A DNA stretch of 64,000 bases from CALOFP01 sp942492635 (lineage in GTDB: Bacteria; UBP6; UBA1177; CALOFP01). Made by a program: the position numbers and the translations under genes. Below are positions 63,386 through 64,000 of the stretch, piece after piece. Every line of letters begins with the position of its first letter. The first letter of the stretch is position 1. The notes beneath the pieces are model-generated. The model was not told the DNA's origin. It did no database searches and saw nothing but the letters and a program-made list of their open reading frames with translations. The stretch covers positions 620,001 through 684,000 of the forward strand of contig CALOFP010000001.1 of assembly GCA_942492635.1 (NCBI GenBank), written 5' to 3'.

Positions 63386-64000
63386 ATGAAAAATTGTCTC
63401 AACTGCCTGCTGGTTTATTTTTCCATTTTCATTTTCCTGTCTTGCGGTGATTCGACCGGCAGCTCTAAAGATCCGGACGGAGAAAACGCCTCCTGCGACT
63501 ATGACCGGCCGACCGATTCACAGGAGGAAACCACCGATTTTGATGAACCGACCAGTTCACAGGAGGAAATCCCCTATCTTGAAATCAGGAAAGGTGTCTA
63601 TAAAATCCGGGGCAATGATCCGGATCTGAAGACAGATGATCTGCAAACCCTGAAGAAGTTGATAGGAGATGCCGAAGTTGTCGCCTTGGGAGAGAGCGTT
63701 CACACATCGGGAGGCTACTACAGAATGAAGCACCGGATATTCAAATTCCTCGTTGAGAAGATGAATTTCAGGGCTTTCGCCTTCGAATCCCCTTGGATAC
63801 CCGCGGACTATGTTAGAGATTATGTGGCGTCCGGCGAAAGGGATGCGGAAACTGTTGTCGGCAGGGCGCTTTTCGGAGTGTGGGCATCTCGGGAAGTGGT
63901 CGAACTGGTTGAATACATGAGAAAATGGAACGAGGAAAATCCTGATGATCCCGTTCACTTCTTCGGATTCGACCTGCAGCAGCCGGGAGACGATTCCCAA
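63386..64000 (+). CDS. Erythromycin-esterase-like lipoprotein, 3' truncated by the window
   Basis: The frame opens at ATG 63386 (RBS TTGGAGGT) and runs to the window edge without a stop, 205 codons. Signal peptide MKNCLNCLLVYFSIFIFLSC with lipobox Cys followed by GDSTG, then a linker with two similar acidic segments (RPTDSQEETTDFD and EPTSSQEEIPYLE). The catalytic domain begins at about residue 85: AEVVALGESVHTSGGYYRMK, HRIFKFLVEKMNFRAFAFES and FFGFDLQQP match the erythromycin esterase family (GExxH, E-S, G-x-D). Family members act on esters or are enzymes of unknown substrate; the lipid anchor is uncommon and the substrate is open. Confidence 0.85.
   Translation, partial: MKNCLNCLLVYFSIFIFLSCGDSTGSSKDPDGENASCDYDRPTDSQEETTDFDEPTSSQEEIPYLEIRKGVYKIRGNDPDLKTDDLQTLKKLIGDAEVVALGESVHTSGGYYRMKHRIFKFLVEKMNFRAFAFESPWIPADYVRDYVASGERDAETVVGRALFGVWASREVVELVEYMRKWNEENPDDPVHFFGFDLQQPGDDSQ

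Noticed and set aside
1..64000. tRNA, rRNA, tmRNA or riboswitch genes
   Set aside because: None could be recognised by reading; a covariance-model search would be needed to exclude small RNAs.

Overview
The window reads as a chromosomal segment of a Gram-negative bacterium of moderate GC content. Evidence for this is the number of lipoprotein signal peptides with lipoboxes, a complete TolC/HlyD/RND efflux operon, an outer-membrane beta-barrel candidate and a lytic transglycosylase. Several very large secreted proteins are built from NHL, SBBP, delta-60, HYR, thrombospondin-type-3-like and VCBS repeats, with Asp/Glu-rich linkers and one Cys-Gly-Cys C-terminus. That style recalls Myxococcota and other delta-proteobacteria-like lineages, but this is inference; no rRNA, tRNA or universal marker was seen to fix the taxonomy.

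Layout. 1-2.4 kb: 3' part of an FN3/NHL/SBBP propeller protein. 3.0-5.9 kb: an AraC regulator with a double-SnoaL lipoprotein, then two separated pieces that together resemble one MerR regulator. 6.5-17.1 kb: a 2247-residue multidomain secreted protein whose ribosome-binding site contains a G9 run, and a lipoprotein fusing a chelatase-like domain to VCBS repeats. 17.5-24.1 kb: a glycoside hydrolase, an ISL3-type insertion sequence with an 8-bp target duplication, an RDD protein, a small lipoprotein, and a MarR-NhaC-flavin/ferredoxin operon with two palindromic operators. 24.6-30.7 kb: a PadR-controlled tripartite RND efflux operon. 31-33 kb: a GyrI-like protein and two DUF4234 paralogs. 33.2-53.6 kb: three 2423-bp copies of one IS91-like element (tyrosine recombinase plus HUH Y2 transposase), interspersed with a duplicated HEPN-like protein, an MFS transporter, rhodanese, FabD, a lytic transglycosylase and lipoproteins. 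50.5-54.0 kb: an lrgAB operon whose lrgB is split by copy 3. 54.4-64 kb: lipoproteins, a three-gene unknown cluster, a beta-barrel/metzincin-type protease pair and the start of an erythromycin-esterase-like lipoprotein.

The most striking feature not explained by genes is a modular repeat system in nearly every large intergenic gap. It has a GATT-type module with a 9-nt period, a 'TTCGCG...GGCTGAA' module, and a 'TTTCGTGTTTTTCGTGGCT' module, usually in this order. Several copies begin within 0-10 nt of a stop codon, two supply the stop codon itself, and one replaces the C-terminal part of the MerR gene. The three IS91-like copies carry complementary lesions: copy 1 has a dead recombinase, copy 2 a frameshifted transposase, and copy 3 is intact. 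Removing copy 3 restores an uninterrupted lrgB frame, which fixes the element boundaries to within a base or two.
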